A stretch of 64,000 nucleotides of DNA from Proteles cristata cristata (GCA_017311185.1 JAESUZ010002888.1:1736001-1800000), one strand, 5' to 3'. Counted from the first letter of the stretch, positions 34,397-47,455 are shown. Notes: generated by a model not told the origin, from the letters alone. Program-made: numbers and translations.

Positions 34397-35804
34397 TGAG
34401 TTTCACAGTGTGTGCCCATGATCTGGAAAAGCCAAAGACACAGATATATGATATCTTGTTTATAAGGAGACATCGCTCTCCTTGGGTCCTCCCAAAGGAT
34501 CCAAGTAAAAGGGAACATACTATTACCCTTCTGAGAAGGCTTAGAACCTGATCTGAGAGCCACAGGACTCCAAACTCCACAGGGGGTTAGTAACAATATC
34601 ATTTCTACATGATAATGAAACTATGGTCAGAGAAACGATTAATAAAAATAACAAGCAAGCATTATGAGACAAAACAGAAGAAATAGGAGAGACAATTCTT
34701 ACACAAACAAATCGATCTCCTGGTCTTTAGTTTTATATGATCATACGGAATGTTTAACCATGCATTCATACATTCAAAAATTATTTACGGATACACTACT
34801 ATACTTCATGCACTTTTCCAGATATTTGAGATACCACAATTAAGCCAGACAAGCTCCCTGTCTTCAAAAATCTTACTTAGTGAGGATAATTTATGATTCA
34901 TAAAACCTGATTCGAAGTTCTAACAGTAAGCAAAGGTTTTAAACACTTGAAAGTCTCCATCTATCTGGAAAAGTTTTACTCTTCCTGACACACAAGGATG
35001 GAAGTGACGCAAATAGAAGAGAGTGGAATAATGACAGGGGAGAAGGAAGCCCTGCCCCCACCAGAGCTCTTGAATCATTTCTGGCAATCAGTCCACTGTC
35101 AGTTACCAAAACAGACCTGGCCCCAAGTTCATGCTTAAGTTCATGGTATTTAACATATGTCCTCTAAAAACTGTTCTAGTGACCTTAAAGAGTTCACTGT
35201 ACTTCTGAAAACACTGAATAAACTATGAATTATAAGACAAATTTCTGGCCCAACTCCTGAACAGAAGTCAAATTTGGAGAAAGTTACGTTTCTGAATTTT
35301 CATTCTCATCTCCAGCAGTATTACTAAAAGAAAGCACAAAGTTAATATTATCAAACCATTAGCCACTCAACATCTCCCTATTTTACAGTGTCCTTTTTTC
35401 ACTAACAATCTCTTTCAGAACCAATCTTTATAGAAGAATCTCTGCCAACACTTTTTCTAGTGTGTCTTTTTCAAAGTACAGTATTTATTTTCCAGTGTTT
35501 GTCCAATATTTTGGACAGTTTTTATGTCCTTTTACAGGAATGCCTCTGGAATTTAATGCAATTTTAAAGAGAAAAGATTTTCATAAGACTTCAAATACTA
35601 TATAATTTATAGAACTTGAATATCATAATCAGAATCACTATACTTATAGGGATGTTTTGTCAGTACATAGCAGTCACCTATGAAAAAATATAATATGAAA
35701 GGAGAAACAAGGAAGAGGAAGGGAAAAATGTTTCTTTGACACCTGCAGTAAAACAAGAAAGTCATGTGTGATGAAGATATTTCAAACTTATCATCATATA
35801 TTGC
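34397..35804. other. Mostly single-copy DNA
   Basis: A block at about 34765-34875 (ATTATTTACGGATACACTAC, AAGCTCCCTGTCTTCAAAAA) resembles the start of the old dispersed repeat at 19.1 kb. No gene seen. Confidence 0.4.
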
Positions 35805-35818
35805 TCAAAGGGCTTTAC

Positions 35819-36230
35819 TAAGTGTCCATCAACAGATGAATGGATCAAGAAGATGTGGTTTATCTATACCATGGAATACTACATGGCAATGAGAAACAAT
35901 GAAATCTGGCCATGTGTAGCAACATGGATGGACCTTGAGGGTGTTATGCTGAGCGAAATAAGTCAGGCAGAGAAGGACAAATATCATATGTGTGCACGTA
36001 TAGGAAGATTAGGAGGAACTTAACAGAGGACCAAGGGGGAGAAGAAGGGCGGAAATGGTGGGGGAAAGGGAGAGAGGCAAACCATGAGAGACTCTTGAAT
36101 GCTGACAAAAACTGAGGACTGATGGATGTGGGGGGAGGAGGGATGGGCATGGAGGAGGGCACTTGTGGGGATGAGCACTGGGTGTTATGTGGAAACTAAT
36201 TTGACAATAAACTATTTGTAAAAAAAAAGG
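35819..36230 (+). mobile_element. Young LINE-1 3' end (about 410 bp)
   Basis: Starts at AAGTGTCCATCAACAGATGA, runs through the last 60 or so codons of ORF2 (ITDEWIKKMW-like, then YYMAMRNNE; stop at 36019-36021) and the 3' UTR to CTATTTGTAAAAAAAA. The flank CAAAGGGCTTTAC and the post-tail GGGGCTTTAAG may be a degraded TSD. Very similar to the copy ending at 49.17 kb. Confidence 0.9.
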
Positions 36231-36267
36231 GGGGGGCTTTAAGAAATTGCAAACATACGGAAGACAA

Positions 36268-36510
36268 TATAGCATAGCAGTTAAACAAATACTTGGTTTT
36301 TGGAGTCAGAAACACCAAAGCTGGAATTTCAACCCTACCACTTGGTGATTGAATCACTATGACTCTTTTGGTCAACTGAACCTCAGTTTTCCCATTATAA
36401 AATTGAGATGATAACACATATTTCACAGGGTTGGGGGGGTGAAATTGTAATCTTTATAATGCATGTAAAATACATTCCTGCTTGTAATAAGCATATGCAT
36501 ATTTAAGCAA
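36268..36510 (+). mobile_element. MIR element
   Basis: TAGCATAGCAGTTAAACAAA, TTTTTGGAGTCAGAAACACC, TCAACTGAACCTCAGTTTTC, AAATTGAGATGATAACACAT and CACAGGGTTG follow the MIR order. Confidence 0.75.
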
Positions 36511-36718
36511 ACACACACTTACATCTTTTCAATAATCCTAGGAAAGAAAAGGATACTCTTACTTTCATCATCATGCCACTGCCTCACTGTGCCAAGAGTT
36601 TATGTTCGAAAATTATGTGTGCCCATCTGATTTCTCATCATACTAAAACACTGGAAAATATTACCTGTCAATATTAAGGCAGGGCAAGTCTAATACTCTC
36701 CTTCATATTTATGCCAAA

Positions 36719-37126
36719 TATATTAGTTTCCTACTGTTGCTATAATATATACCACAAGTGTAGTGTCTCCGAATAACACAAATTTATTATCTTCTAGTTC
36801 TGGAGGTAGAAATCTACAATCGGTTTCACTGGGCTAACGTTATGAGCCATCAGGGCTAACTCATTCTCTGAGTACAGAATTTGTTTCCTTACCTTTTTCA
36901 GCTTCTGGTGTCAACCTATATCCTTTGGCTTGCAGCCTCTTCTGAATTCAAAGGCTATCACTTCACTCTCTGCTTCTGTCATCACATCTCTTTCCCCAAC
37001 TATGACTCCTCCTATCTCCCTCTCTGTAAGGACTGTTATGACTGCATTTGGCCAAACCAGATAATCCAAGATTCCAAGATGATTTTCCCCTTCTCAAGAT
37101 CTTTAATTTAATCACACTTTCAAAAT

Positions 37127-37172
<46 letters not shown>

Positions 37173-37235
37173 GACATTCTCAGGTTCTGGGAATTAGGAA
37201 ATGAAAATATGGGGCATTATTTAGCCTTACCACAC
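36719..37235 (-). mobile_element. MaLR-type (ERVL-MaLR) solo LTR, antisense
   Basis: TTAGTTTCCTACTGTTGCTA, AACACAAATTTATTATCTTC, AGTTCTGGAGGTAGAA and TCAGCTTCTGGTG match the reverse complement of MLT/MST-like LTRs, elements derived from old endogenous retroviruses. A (TG)n of about 20 units (37131-37169) sits in the 3' third. No internal retroviral genes follow, so it is a solitary LTR. The 76-codon frame at 36881-37111 lies in it and is not a gene. Subfamily undecided. Confidence 0.6.
37131..37169. repeat. (TG)n microsatellite
   Basis: About 19 TG units, uninterrupted. Confidence 0.97.
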
Positions 37236-38480
37236 CCACTGTTGGCATATGAATTATTCTGAGCTGAAGACAATCAAGGACTCAGAAAGAACTTTATATC
37301 CTCCTTTAAATGCTTCTAAGACTTTAGAAAGCTCAGGAAAAGAGCTAGCGCTAGATTTTACTACAAAGAGCAAGGGCTAGGTGTGAGAGGCTGGGGAGAG
37401 CTGGGCAGGGCCACCCTGCTCATTCAAGTTCCTCTCTGGATCCCATGGTCTCTGCAAGACATGACAAACATTTGTTTACCAAACATTTGCTCTTCCCATT
37501 TTCCTGTGAACTGCCTTCCTTCCCTTTGAAGTCTCAGACCGATACCCTCTTCTCCTTAGCTCAAAATGGAATATAAACCCCAACATCCTTATTTGCCATT
37601 GAGCCTCATACCTTTGTGGTTTCTATACACACACACACTTAAATTTATTTTTCTCCTGCTAATCTGTCTTATGTCAATTTAATTAAGAGAGTACAGTAAA
37701 AAAGAAAAAAAAACAAGTAGAGGGAAACGTTTTCCTCCTGTACACCACATAACACCTAAGAAATGCCAATTTAAAAAAAAATAATGTCATAAAATATACT
37801 TAAGAAAATACTTCTAATTATAGTTCAATCGATTTTCAATACAGAAGAAATTCAGAATCCTACAGTGACAGATTCATTGTAAAAATGAATGTGAGTTATT
37901 ATTTTAGTCTCAATACTGAATGTCAATCAACCTCAGAAGAAAAAGGAAACATGTAATTTGTGGAAGGCATCATGGCATCAGAAAGAGTTTCAAGTTCCCC
38001 CACAGATTCTGTTAATCCCCAGCGCTCAGGTAACAGGTTGCAAGGTGAGAATCGTTAGAAAGAAAGGGGAAGAACTGCAGAAATTATACACTGTGGCTAT
38101 TTTTTCCTAACAAAGACTATGAATCACTCCCCAGGAAGACACGAAAACCTCGCCCACAACAACTCTGGGCTTACGATAGTCAGTACACAGTGTCCAAATA
38201 CAGCCCAAGGTATGGGGCTGAACAGACCTATGGAGTCCCATCAACTAGGGAACATCTGTTTCTTAGACTCTGAGCCCAGGGGTACTGAAGTCTGAGATAC
38301 ATACCAGGAGCCCCAGGATATCTCTTGGAATAACTAGAAATAGACAGATGTCATAAGTGGGTAGCCTGGAGACAGCCAGGGTGACTGAGGGGCATACATT
38401 GTTTAAAAAAAAAAAAGTTACTGTCCTAGTAACACTAAATATGAGGCACCAGAGAAGTTTCCTCTGCACCAGAGAATTAG
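37236..38480. other. Single-copy DNA, nothing recognised
   Basis: No gene or repeat seen. Confidence 0.45.
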
Positions 38481-38745
38481 AAAAGAAATCTTGGGGGGCG
38501 CCCGGGTGGCTCAGTCGGTTAAGCATCTGACTTCAGCTCAGGTCATGATCTCACGGTTCGTGGGTTCAAGTCCCACGTCAGGCTCTCTGCTGACAGCTCA
38601 GAGCCTGGAGCCTGCCTCAGATTCTGTGTCTCCCTCTCTCTCTGACCCTCCCCTGCTCGCTCGCTCTCTCTCGTGCTCTCGTTCTCGCTCTCTCTCTCAG
38701 AAATAAATAAAACATTAAAAAATTTTTTCTTAAAAGAAATCTTGG
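38481..38745 (+). mobile_element. CAN SINE, full length
   Basis: Body 38495-38731, head GGGGCGCCCGGGTGGCTCAG. Identical TSDs AAAAGAAATCTTGG at 38481-38494 and 38732-38745. CT tract interspersed with GCTCGCTCG. Confidence 0.95.
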
Positions 38746-40204
38746 TTTGGTTTCAGAAAAAAAAAAACTAAGATAAGAAACAGAATAGCAAGAATTTCAA
38801 AATGGCATCAACTAGGATACATGACATTAATTTTACAAAAGTAAATGACATTTCAACGTGATTTGGAGACTTTGAGGGTCATAGAAGAGTGGGAAGAAGT
38901 GTAAGCTGATAGTCCTCTTAGTAAAGGGGAGTTGGTAGAGCTGGTTAATTTACGTAGTTTATCATTTAAGCAGTTCTCATTAAGGAAAGAAGTTCATGAA
39001 TAAGACCATCAGGTTGTAAAACAAGTTGTAATTAGATTAATATTATTATTCATATCACCCCAAGAAGACAAAACCACTTTTTTCAGGCATTATGTGAGAT
39101 TCAACATAGCATATAAAATAGGAGATGTTACCGAGCAATATTTATTCTTTGCAGAACTGGCTCTTGCTAAGCACTGATAATATTGGACATTCATCAACGG
39201 GACATTAAAAAAAATTAAAACACAGGAGCGGAAAAAGAAGCACCAATTGTCACGTAATTTTTTCCACGTATTTTCCTAGCAATGGTATTTTTCTTTAAAA
39301 TGTGTTTGAGGAAAATATGCTAACATATTCTGATATCTCGATCCACTGAAGAAAGGACTTTTTTCTAATTATTCCAGAAAGCCTAACCCTACATTGCAAA
39401 AACAAAGACTTGGCTTTCTCCTGGGGATGCAGAGTACACATTGCTAGTGCAATAGGTGTGTTTATTAGGAAAGCAATCCTTTCCCTTCGCACCTAGCGGT
39501 TACAAAATGTTCGGAAGATGTGGACATTCACATCGTGCCTTTAAGCACTCTATTAAGTCTAGTGATGTGTGTCATTGCATGTGTGGTGGTTCTGAGAGAT
39601 AGTGCTCGGTGCCTGCAGTGATGTTTCAGGAGAAATTCTCACTTTCTCTCATTTGCCACTGTTTTCAGTATTGTTGTCTGTTGCCTTTACGAGCTCAACA
39701 TAAACTTCAGCAGGTCTGTCTGAAGGGAAACCCTTCACTCGTGCTACTATTTCTGCTACACACCGAAACAGATCCCTTAGCTGCTTCCACTGTGGAAGGG
39801 ATACATTTCCTCAAGTGTTCGATGCCCAATTAAGCTCATCTGAAGTCCTTACTCCGGAGATGATGTCAGTCTAAGTCATGGAAGTCCACAGTCCCTATTC
39901 TACACATAAGGTGAAAATACACTTTAACCAACCGTACAGGCATCAGAGTGTTCCAATTATTTTTATGCTGCAATTTCAATGTGCTGGCTGCAGAATGAAA
40001 TAAATAAGGCATCGTCTGGAGCTCAATTTTTTTTTTTTTTTACGATAGTGAGCTCCTTGCTGTAACAATGTCTCTTCTTAGAAAATACTCTCACAAGTAC
40101 TGATAGTGCTCTAACATGTGCTTACATTTTAGCTACCGCCTGTAAGTCCATCTCTCTGGGAGACACGGGCCCTTGGGGAAATGACAGACTGTTGGTCTCC
40201 TTCA
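38746..40204. other. Single-copy DNA
   Basis: A T run lies at 40026-40041. Frames near 39.3-39.8 kb (65 and 74 codons) show no domain. Confidence 0.45.
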
Positions 40205-40303
40205 AACCGTCAGAATCTCTGGGAGTGGGGCCCAGAAATTTGGATTTTTAGCAGTTCTCCAGGTGACTGTGATTCACACCAAAATCTGAGAACCACTGAT
40301 ACT
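40205..40303 (+). mobile_element. MER5A-like hAT-Charlie remnant
   Basis: AGAATCTCTGGGAGTGGGGC, TTTTTAGCAGTTCTCCAGGT and AAAATCTGAGAACCACTG match the 3' part of MER5-type nonautonomous DNA transposons, ending in the terminal inverted repeat. Confidence 0.65.
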
Positions 40304-40904
40304 GATTTTTAAATTTAAAAATGGCATTCTTTTGGAGTGTCGTATTTTAGCAGCCAATGTGTGCATAACCCCTAGACCATCCCGTGGCATTGGCACGCCA
40401 GGCAGGTACGAGACACCTAGTGCACGGCAACACTAGCCCCAGCTCAGCTCATTAACTGTCCATGTGTAATCATAAACAAGAGCCCCATAATGAGGACTCT
40501 GAGACCCAGGAGAGCCCCTGGCTTTCCTCCTACAGGCATTATCTACAAGATAAAAGCTTCCAGCTTTAGCCACTGCAAAAAAAAAAAAAAAAATCTGTTT
40601 GTCCCCCCTAGGTTTTGCAATATGTTTAACACAGCAGGTGGCTACCTGTGGCACTTCCAGGGGTAAAATGGTTTCTGAGGCATCAGGCCCCCTGGTGAGT
40701 GAAGAAGGAGAATTCTTAGTCTCGAAAGAATCCATAACAAACATCCCTGGTATTTGCAGACCTTTATGTATCTATTATTTCTTCACTTTAAAATGGTTTG
40801 AGGGAGAAGGGCTTGAAAGAAAAATGAGACTCCCCGAAAATGCCTGTGGTATGGTCGTGCTCTGTGTTCATACTCAAACATGAAGAAGCTTTATTCAAAC
40901 AGCA
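40304..40904. other. Single-copy DNA
   Basis: A 17-A run at about 40577-40593 interrupts two overlapping opposite-strand frames (103 and 94 codons) that show no domain. Not called as genes. Confidence 0.4.
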
Positions 40905-41053
40905 TTCTAGAAAGTCAGGGCTCGCTGTGTATACGCATCACCCAGAGAACTGGTTAAACCTAGATTTCTCAATGGGGCTCTGAATTTTAATAGCCCTTGT
41001 AAAAGATTCTGATTCAGGTAATCCATGGTTGAACTTGAAGAAACACTGCAGTA
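40905..41053 (+). mobile_element. MER5A-like remnant
   Basis: GCATCACCCAGAGAACTGGT, TTCTGATTCAGGTAATCCAT and CTTGAAGAAACACTG follow the MER5A order. Same orientation as the fragment 600 bp upstream. Confidence 0.55.
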
Positions 41054-42062
41054 AACAGCCCTCAGCACTGTCCTCCCCCGCTATGGAAACCAAAATTGCA
41101 ACTGCAACAACTGTTTACACACGCTTATTCCTAATAACAGCTGAAAGGGCTTTCTAACTCTGAATTTTATAGAATATAGAAATATTCAGTGGAGAATACC
41201 TCAACCCACAACTGGAAGTAAACCATATGTATATGGTTCATTGAAAACTCGGTTAACTTAAGTACATACACATGAAATGAACGTAACAATGTCCATGGAT
41301 TCTGGTCTAATGCTCACTCATCCACGTGAAGGATTGGTGAAACTGACTAAATATGGCCGAAACACATCCACCTTAGTCCTGACTGTATTCTCTTTTGATA
41401 TTACAAGAGCTAATTTCTTTTCTTCTCTTTCCTACACTGTTCTATGATGCACACTTACTTTTCAAATACGTACTTCCTTATATCAAAGCTCTGATATTAA
41501 TTACAAGAATTCTTACTCCTTTTGTCTACAGTTATTCAAAGTTCAAATTAAATTAGATCCTTCATCAACCATGGCCCTCTGTTAGCTCCAACTATTTATT
41601 GTCACTCTTCCTAATTTGCTAACATACGGCTTGGCGCAATATAAACAAAATATAATATAAATGCATTAACGGAATCTGCGTCCCTCCATTACGGATGTTA
41701 CAAAATATGTATGGTATCCATTGCAACTGCTACTTATCTGAGAATGGAGTGAGCTGCTTTCTCCCTCTCCCTCTTGCTCTCCCTTTATTTTTCTTGAACT
41801 CTACTTCTGTGATACTTCTCTCATTTTGGTAGGCATTTGTGCAACTATGAGCTTTGCCTGTATTTCATTACAACCTCAGGAAGCTGTTTGCGGTAGCAGG
41901 AGTGAGCAGAGCCAAAAGAATCCTTCGCCAGGAGGATTGATTCTAACATAGTAAGACATTTATCCTTGTCATGCCTTTGGGAGGTTTCCCTTTTAAATGT
42001 GTACCATTTTAAAAGAAAAGTTACTAATGCAGAACTCTGTCTTTAACATATAAAAACTTTTA
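41054..42062. other. Single-copy DNA, nothing recognised
   Basis: No gene or repeat seen. Confidence 0.45.
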
Positions 42063-42270
42063 GGGGCACCTGGGTGGCTCAGTGGGTGAAGCATCCACTT
42101 CTTAGTTTCAGGTCAGGTCATGATCTCACAGTTCGTAGGTTCGAGCCCCACATTGGGCTCTGCACTGGTGGTGCAGAGCCTGACTTGGGATTCTCCTTCT
42201 CTCCCTCTGCCCCTTCCCTGCTCACACTGACTCTGTCTCCCTCCAAATAAATGAAATAAACTTAAAACAT
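42063..42270 (+). mobile_element. CAN SINE
   Basis: GGGGCACCTGGGTGGCTCAG head, CAGTTCGTAGGTTCGAGCCC, short core (CTGGTGGTGCAGAGCC), tail CAAATAAATGAAATAAAC. The flanks ACATATAAAAAC and AACATAAAAAC may be a worn TSD. Confidence 0.92.
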
Positions 42271-42548
42271 AAAAACATATATAAACGTTTGGAATGGATT
42301 TTGAAATTGGATACATAACCCTCTATTGATCATAAAACATGTAAATGCATTTATAAAATGAATGCTAACAAATTTAATCATGCATCCTTACCTCGTTGGC
42401 CCGAAAGTATTAACATAAATCCAGTGTATGAGGCACTCTATAAATTATCGGTACATTAAGCACTTGTAGAATTCTAAGACTGACTCTTCATTTTTTCCCC
42501 TTAGTAAACACCAAATGGCTTTATCACAGAATCCAAAGAATGGCTTTG

Positions 42549-42687
42549 GAGACACAGAATCCAAAGCCAACTCCAGGCTCTGAGCTGTTAGCACAGAGTC
42601 CGACGCAAGGCTCAAACCTATGAACCATGAGATCATGATCTGAGCTGAAGTCGAACACCTAACCTACTGAGCCACCCAGGTGCCCCT
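42549..42687 (-). mobile_element. CAN SINE fragment lacking its tail
   Basis: Reverse-orientation head half only: GGCTCTGAGCTGTTAGCACA to GCCACCCAGGTGCCCC. The (CT)n and A tail are missing. CACAGAATCCAAAG at 42525-42538 is repeated at 42553-42566, so the flank and the SINE edge share a small duplication. Confidence 0.88.
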
Positions 42688-43443
42688 AGAAAAATCTTTT
42701 TCTAAGGAACAATGAATACTGCCTGAAATCTATGGACAGTTATATATGTGATTATCTCTAAGACAGAAATACACATTCTTTAAAACATGGAATTCTTCAA
42801 ACCCAAGTGAGCAATTCTATTTTGTTTTAAAACAGTCAACTATTATCTGAACTATTGGAAGAAACTAGTGTTGTATTCCACACTGGAAGAATCTAAGTGA
42901 ACAACTGATTTTGTTAGTGCTAATGTCTGAGGACATGAGAACTAGGAGCATATGATTTATGTGGATGAAGGTCAAGACCATACAAGAGGTGTAGGAAGCT
43001 CTGCCTCCATCAGTAGCTTTTTACCAAGGCTGACTGACACAGAAACCTAAGACTAACTGCATTGGAAGCCAGTCACATTTTACTACCCAGAGATCAGGAA
43101 TTTTCTTCTACAACACAAAGTAATAACCAATACAATCTTAGGTACAAATGGTACACTTTTGTTACTAGTAGCTAAAATACTAAAGTGATTTGTTATATAT
43201 CAAAAGCTAGTAAGTCAGTTAAGATGAGAAGAAAGGCAGAGATATAAAATGGCAGGGAGTTTATATATAAATATTTAACAGTTTAGTGAGCAAAAGACAC
43301 TGTGGGTAGAAATTCATCTACAAATAGTATCTACTACAAATAATTGTTCCTCTGTTTCAGTTTCTCATTTTGATATTTTATTTTCTTTTAGCTATGATCA
43401 TAGCAGACTGCCTCATTTTTGCTCCAGTTGTTTTTCTGGAAAT

Positions 43444-43480
<37 letters not shown>

Positions 43481-44645
43481 TAATTGGTAGAAGTGTTTCT
43501 CACAACACCTAAAAAATATCCTGACTGGGATACTAGACCGTTGCTGCATACACAATCACTATAATCCCCATCAAGCCAATACTCCAAGAGAAAAAGGTTT
43601 ATTAACAGTAAATCCCACAAGAAAACAATTTAGTACACATAAAATATGCATGTGTGCCTTTCGGTTTCAAACTTACACATGGCAAACATTTACAGAACCA
43701 ATAAATGGTATCAAAAAAAGGCATTTTCAGATGATATCTAGGAAAGCCTACTAAATACATTCTGCCTCTGAGAAGAAATGAGGGCAGAAACCAAGTTACA
43801 TTTAAGACAAGGCAATTTTCTTTCTCAAGAAGAAAATCTAAATATTTGAGTACCTGATAAACAGTTTAAACCAAAACAAACTATTATCTTTGAGAGAGGA
43901 TTCCAAGGTTCCAAAACTATGACTGGCAAGTTTTCCCTTGAGTAGCTGGAAATATGAGAGAGGAATGAAGATACGAAAACAATGTCAGTGATAAAAAGGA
44001 ATTCTCAGGACCCTATCAGTAGAGAAGGCACCAAGGTACGTCAGAGTTCTGAGGCAGTAAACTTGGAGGGAAGAGAGAATAGTAGAGTCAGAATTTCTCA
44101 AAGAGTAAAAGGGTTTAAAGGCATCACATGTTCACTTCTGAACTGGCTTTGCAGCTGTAAACAAAGCTAGTATTCAATGTAATTGCTCTGTATGCTATTT
44201 TTCAAGAAGTATTTTACTATCAAGAAGTATATGTGTATATTTTTCCTGTATACTCTGGGTCAACACACATATCACCTCATTGATTCTCCTGCTGAGTGAA
44301 GAATGTGGGGACCTTCTAATGTTATTAGATACACAACCCAGCAAGCATAATAATAGACTTCATAATACAAAAGAATGCTTTCTGTCAACCCTTATTAGGC
44401 CAAGATCATTAACCCTTCAAAACAAATCTCATTCATAAAAATGTGAATACTTTTCCTGTATACTTTGTTGGGGTTATCTGCTTCAATCAACCATCCAGTG
44501 GATTTATACCTGATAATTAACTGTAGCCAGATAATCTGGTAGGTTCTAATGGATATGCAGTCCTGGCTCCTATAAAGCTTACACTGCTGCCAGAGGAAGC
44601 TTACACTTTTCCAGCTTGGAAAAGACTGTAAGGACAACTAGATTG
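42688..44645. other. Single-copy DNA with (GT)n at 43445-43474
   Basis: About 15 GT units. Nothing else recognised. Confidence 0.45.
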
Positions 44646-44866
44646 AAAAAGTATATGAGGGGCGCCTGGGTGGCTCTGTCGGTTATGTGTACAACTTTGG
44701 CCCAGGTCATGATCTCATGGTTCGTAAGTTCAAGTCCCATGTCTGTCAGCATAGAGCCTGGAGCCTGCTTCAGATTCTGTGTCTCCCTCTCTCTCTGCCC
44801 CTCCCCCACTCACGCCCGTCTCCCCCTCTCTCTCAAAACTGAATAAACATTAAAAAAAGTATATGA
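44646..44866 (+). mobile_element. CAN SINE
   Basis: Body 44659-44853, head GGGGCGCCTGGGTGGCTCTG. Identical TSDs AAAAAGTATATGA at 44646-44658 and 44854-44866. Confidence 0.95.
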
Positions 44867-45689
44867 ATATAATTTATTAGAAAATTAAATACTAACATAA
44901 AGGTAGGTTAATATTGTGTTTTTCTTTTTGTGTTACAAGTGTTCAAGTTCATAGGAGGTAGGGCTTGTCTTATATGGACAGCATTAGGCCCAGAGCTTTC
45001 TGAACAGCCATGTAACAGGTGCTATCATTTTTTCAGAAACATTTTATTAAAAAGATGATTTAACAATATTAAAAAGTTTTTCAGAAAGAAAAACAAGCAG
45101 CCATAATCTTACCACTGTAACAAAACATTGACCTTTTTGCTTAATACTTTCCACGTATCTGTATAATCTCATTTCAGTGTTTATATTTACATTTTAGTAT
45201 ACTTTATAGTATGTTGAACTTTCATGTTGTATCTTTTTATACTATAAACATTTTACATACTTATTTAAATTTTCATGTTACTTACATCAGAAAAAAATGA
45301 GAATGATTTTCTTATTTCTAAGTGGTCTAGAGCAGAATTCAAAATAATTCCTTCATCGTTTGTCATTACTAACAACCAGCCACATAGCATTTGTACCTAT
45401 ATTCAAGCCACCGCACTATAGCAAAGCTTCATTTCTTCTGTTCTTTGAGGTACAGTCTAGCTACCAAAGGGAGACAATATTGTTACACAGTGACATCTGT
45501 TCAGAGGGCCCAAGCACCACAGGTAGGGAGGTTTTTCACTCACAGGAACCATTACCAAACAATGCTAGAGTCCCATTTCAAATAATACTAAATTTGCCTA
45601 CTCCTGTCCAAATTTCTGTTTTATGCATTTTATTCACTTTTGACCACCACCTCCAGAAATGTACTAAATAACAATGGTTACAGAGGAGA
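44867..45689. other. AT-rich DNA; possibly old retroposon debris
   Basis: Sequence around 45040-45290 looks like old LINE debris but I cannot place it. The 103-codon frame at 45360-45671 has no domain I recognise. Confidence 0.35.
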
Positions 45690-46170
45690 TTCATATATTT
45701 TCCTAATCTTTCACAGAAAGATTTTAAATTTTCAGAATTAAAACATGTTAGATATATATTCATCCATGCTAATGAATTTTCCTTATACTGTTTTACTATT
45801 GGTTTTTCATCAGAAATGTATTTAAATATTATCAAAAATCATTTGAGCATCTATTGAAAATCTCTGATTATTTTTGTCCTTAAAATGTTTATTGGATGAA
45901 TATTGTATTATTAGATGTTCAAAACTTAAACTTTCCATATACTCCTAGAAATAACTCCGTTTCTCCATACTGTTATTGTTTTAGTATATCTGCATATTAT
46001 TTTTCTTGATATTATTTTCTGAATTTTGACACCAATAGTCATTTGGTAAAAATGTGTAACTTGCCGTTTTATAATTGTTCATGGTAGTCTTTTATGGTCC
46101 ATCATGTTTCTGTGATATCAGATGTAATGTCACTTTGTTCATTGCTTTCATTCTGGCTCTTTTCTCTTGA
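45690..46170 (-). mobile_element. Ancient LINE-1 ORF2 piece, inverted
   Basis: Antisense ORF2: TTGAGCATCTATTGAAAATC, ATTATTTTTGTCCTTAAAAT, ATAATTGTTCATGGTAGTCT, TTTCTGTGATATCAGATGTA and TCTTTTCTCTTG follow the antisense order of the reverse-transcriptase part of ORF2. It meets a sense 3' LINE-1 segment at about 46171, the layout of a 5' inversion. Heavily diverged with internal gaps. Confidence 0.6.
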
Positions 46171-47455
46171 TTATGGAAAATGAATCCCTACCTTACATCA
46201 CTCACAAAAATTAACTGGAAATGTATTAAAGACTGCAATGTAAGATCTGAGATTATAAAATTCTTAGAAGAATACATAGGGAAAAAGCTCCTTGACATTG
46301 GCCTTGGCAATAAATTTTTAGATATGGCACCAATAGTACAAGCAACAAAAGCAAAAATCAACCAGTGGGACATTAAACTAAAAATCTTCCACCCAGAGAA
46401 AGCAGCAATCAATAAAATAAAAAGACAACCTACAGAATGGGAGAAAATATTAGTGAACCATCTATCTATATGGGGTTAATATCCAAAATATACAAGTAAC
46501 TCATGTAACCCAACAACAAAAACAAATAATCCAACTTAAAAATGGGCAGAATACCTGAACAGACACTTTTCCAAGTTAACACATACCGATGGCCAACAGG
46601 CACATGGAAAAGTGCTCAACACCACTAATCATCAAGAAAATGCAAATCAAAGTCACAATAACATTTTGATCATCTTCACACCTGTTAGGATGATTATTAT
46701 CAAAAAGAGAAGAGATAACAAGGTGAGGATGTAGAGAAGGGAAGCCACTGTTGGTGGGAATGTAAAGTAGTACAGCCATTATGTAAAAACAGTTGCAGTT
46801 TCCTCAAAAGATTAAAAATAGAACCACCATATGATTCAACAATCCCACCTCTGTGTACATATCTGAAGGAAGTGAAATCATTATCTGCATCCCCATATTC
46901 ATGAAACATTATTCACAATAGCCAAGTGGATGAATGGATAAAGACAATGTGTATTTTATATAGAGATATAATGAAATCTTGTTCAGCCATAAAAGAAGGA
47001 AATCCTGCCATTTGTAACAACATGGATTCAAAGGGCATTACACTACATGAAAGAAGTCAGAAAAAGACAGATTCTATACTCCGAATTTAAAAACCCCAAA
47101 CTCAGAAACAGAAGAACAATGGCTGCTGGGGTGGGGATGGGAGAGAATGGGTGAAGACAGTACACGGATACAACTTCCAGTTACAAGATGAATAAGGTTC
47201 TGGAATGTAATGTACAACATGGTGACTATAGTTAACGATACTGACTTGTATACTTGACACCTGCTCAGAGAGTAGATCTTGCATTTCTCACCACACGCAA
47301 GAAAGGAACTATATGAGTTGATAGATATGTGAACTAAACGTATTGTGATAATCATCTCACGATATATATGTGTATCAAATCCTCAATTATACACCTTCAA
47401 CAGACACATTGCTCTGTGTTGGTTATATTTCAATAAAGCTAGAGAAAATGTAAAT
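46171..47455 (+). mobile_element. Ancient LINE-1 (L1M-like), ORF2 C-terminus and 3' UTR
   Basis: Sense strand: NPYLTSLTKINWKCIKD-like start, [25 protein letters not shown] in one 99-codon frame (46180-46479), then broken ORF2 to about 47040, 3' UTR with ATGGTGACTATAGTTAACGA and a worn tail at 47455. No RT catalytic core. An older family than the copies at 27 and 48 kb. Together with the preceding inverted piece it may be one twin-primed insertion. Confidence 0.8.

Noticed and set aside
40433..40883. Two overlapping opposite-strand frames of 94 and 103 codons
   Set aside because: Both cross a 17-A run and show no domain; overlap on opposite strands suggests chance.
42525..42566. TSD of the SINE fragment at 42.55 kb
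   Set aside because: The second CACAGAATCCAAAG is part of the SINE itself, so the pair is not a target-site duplication.
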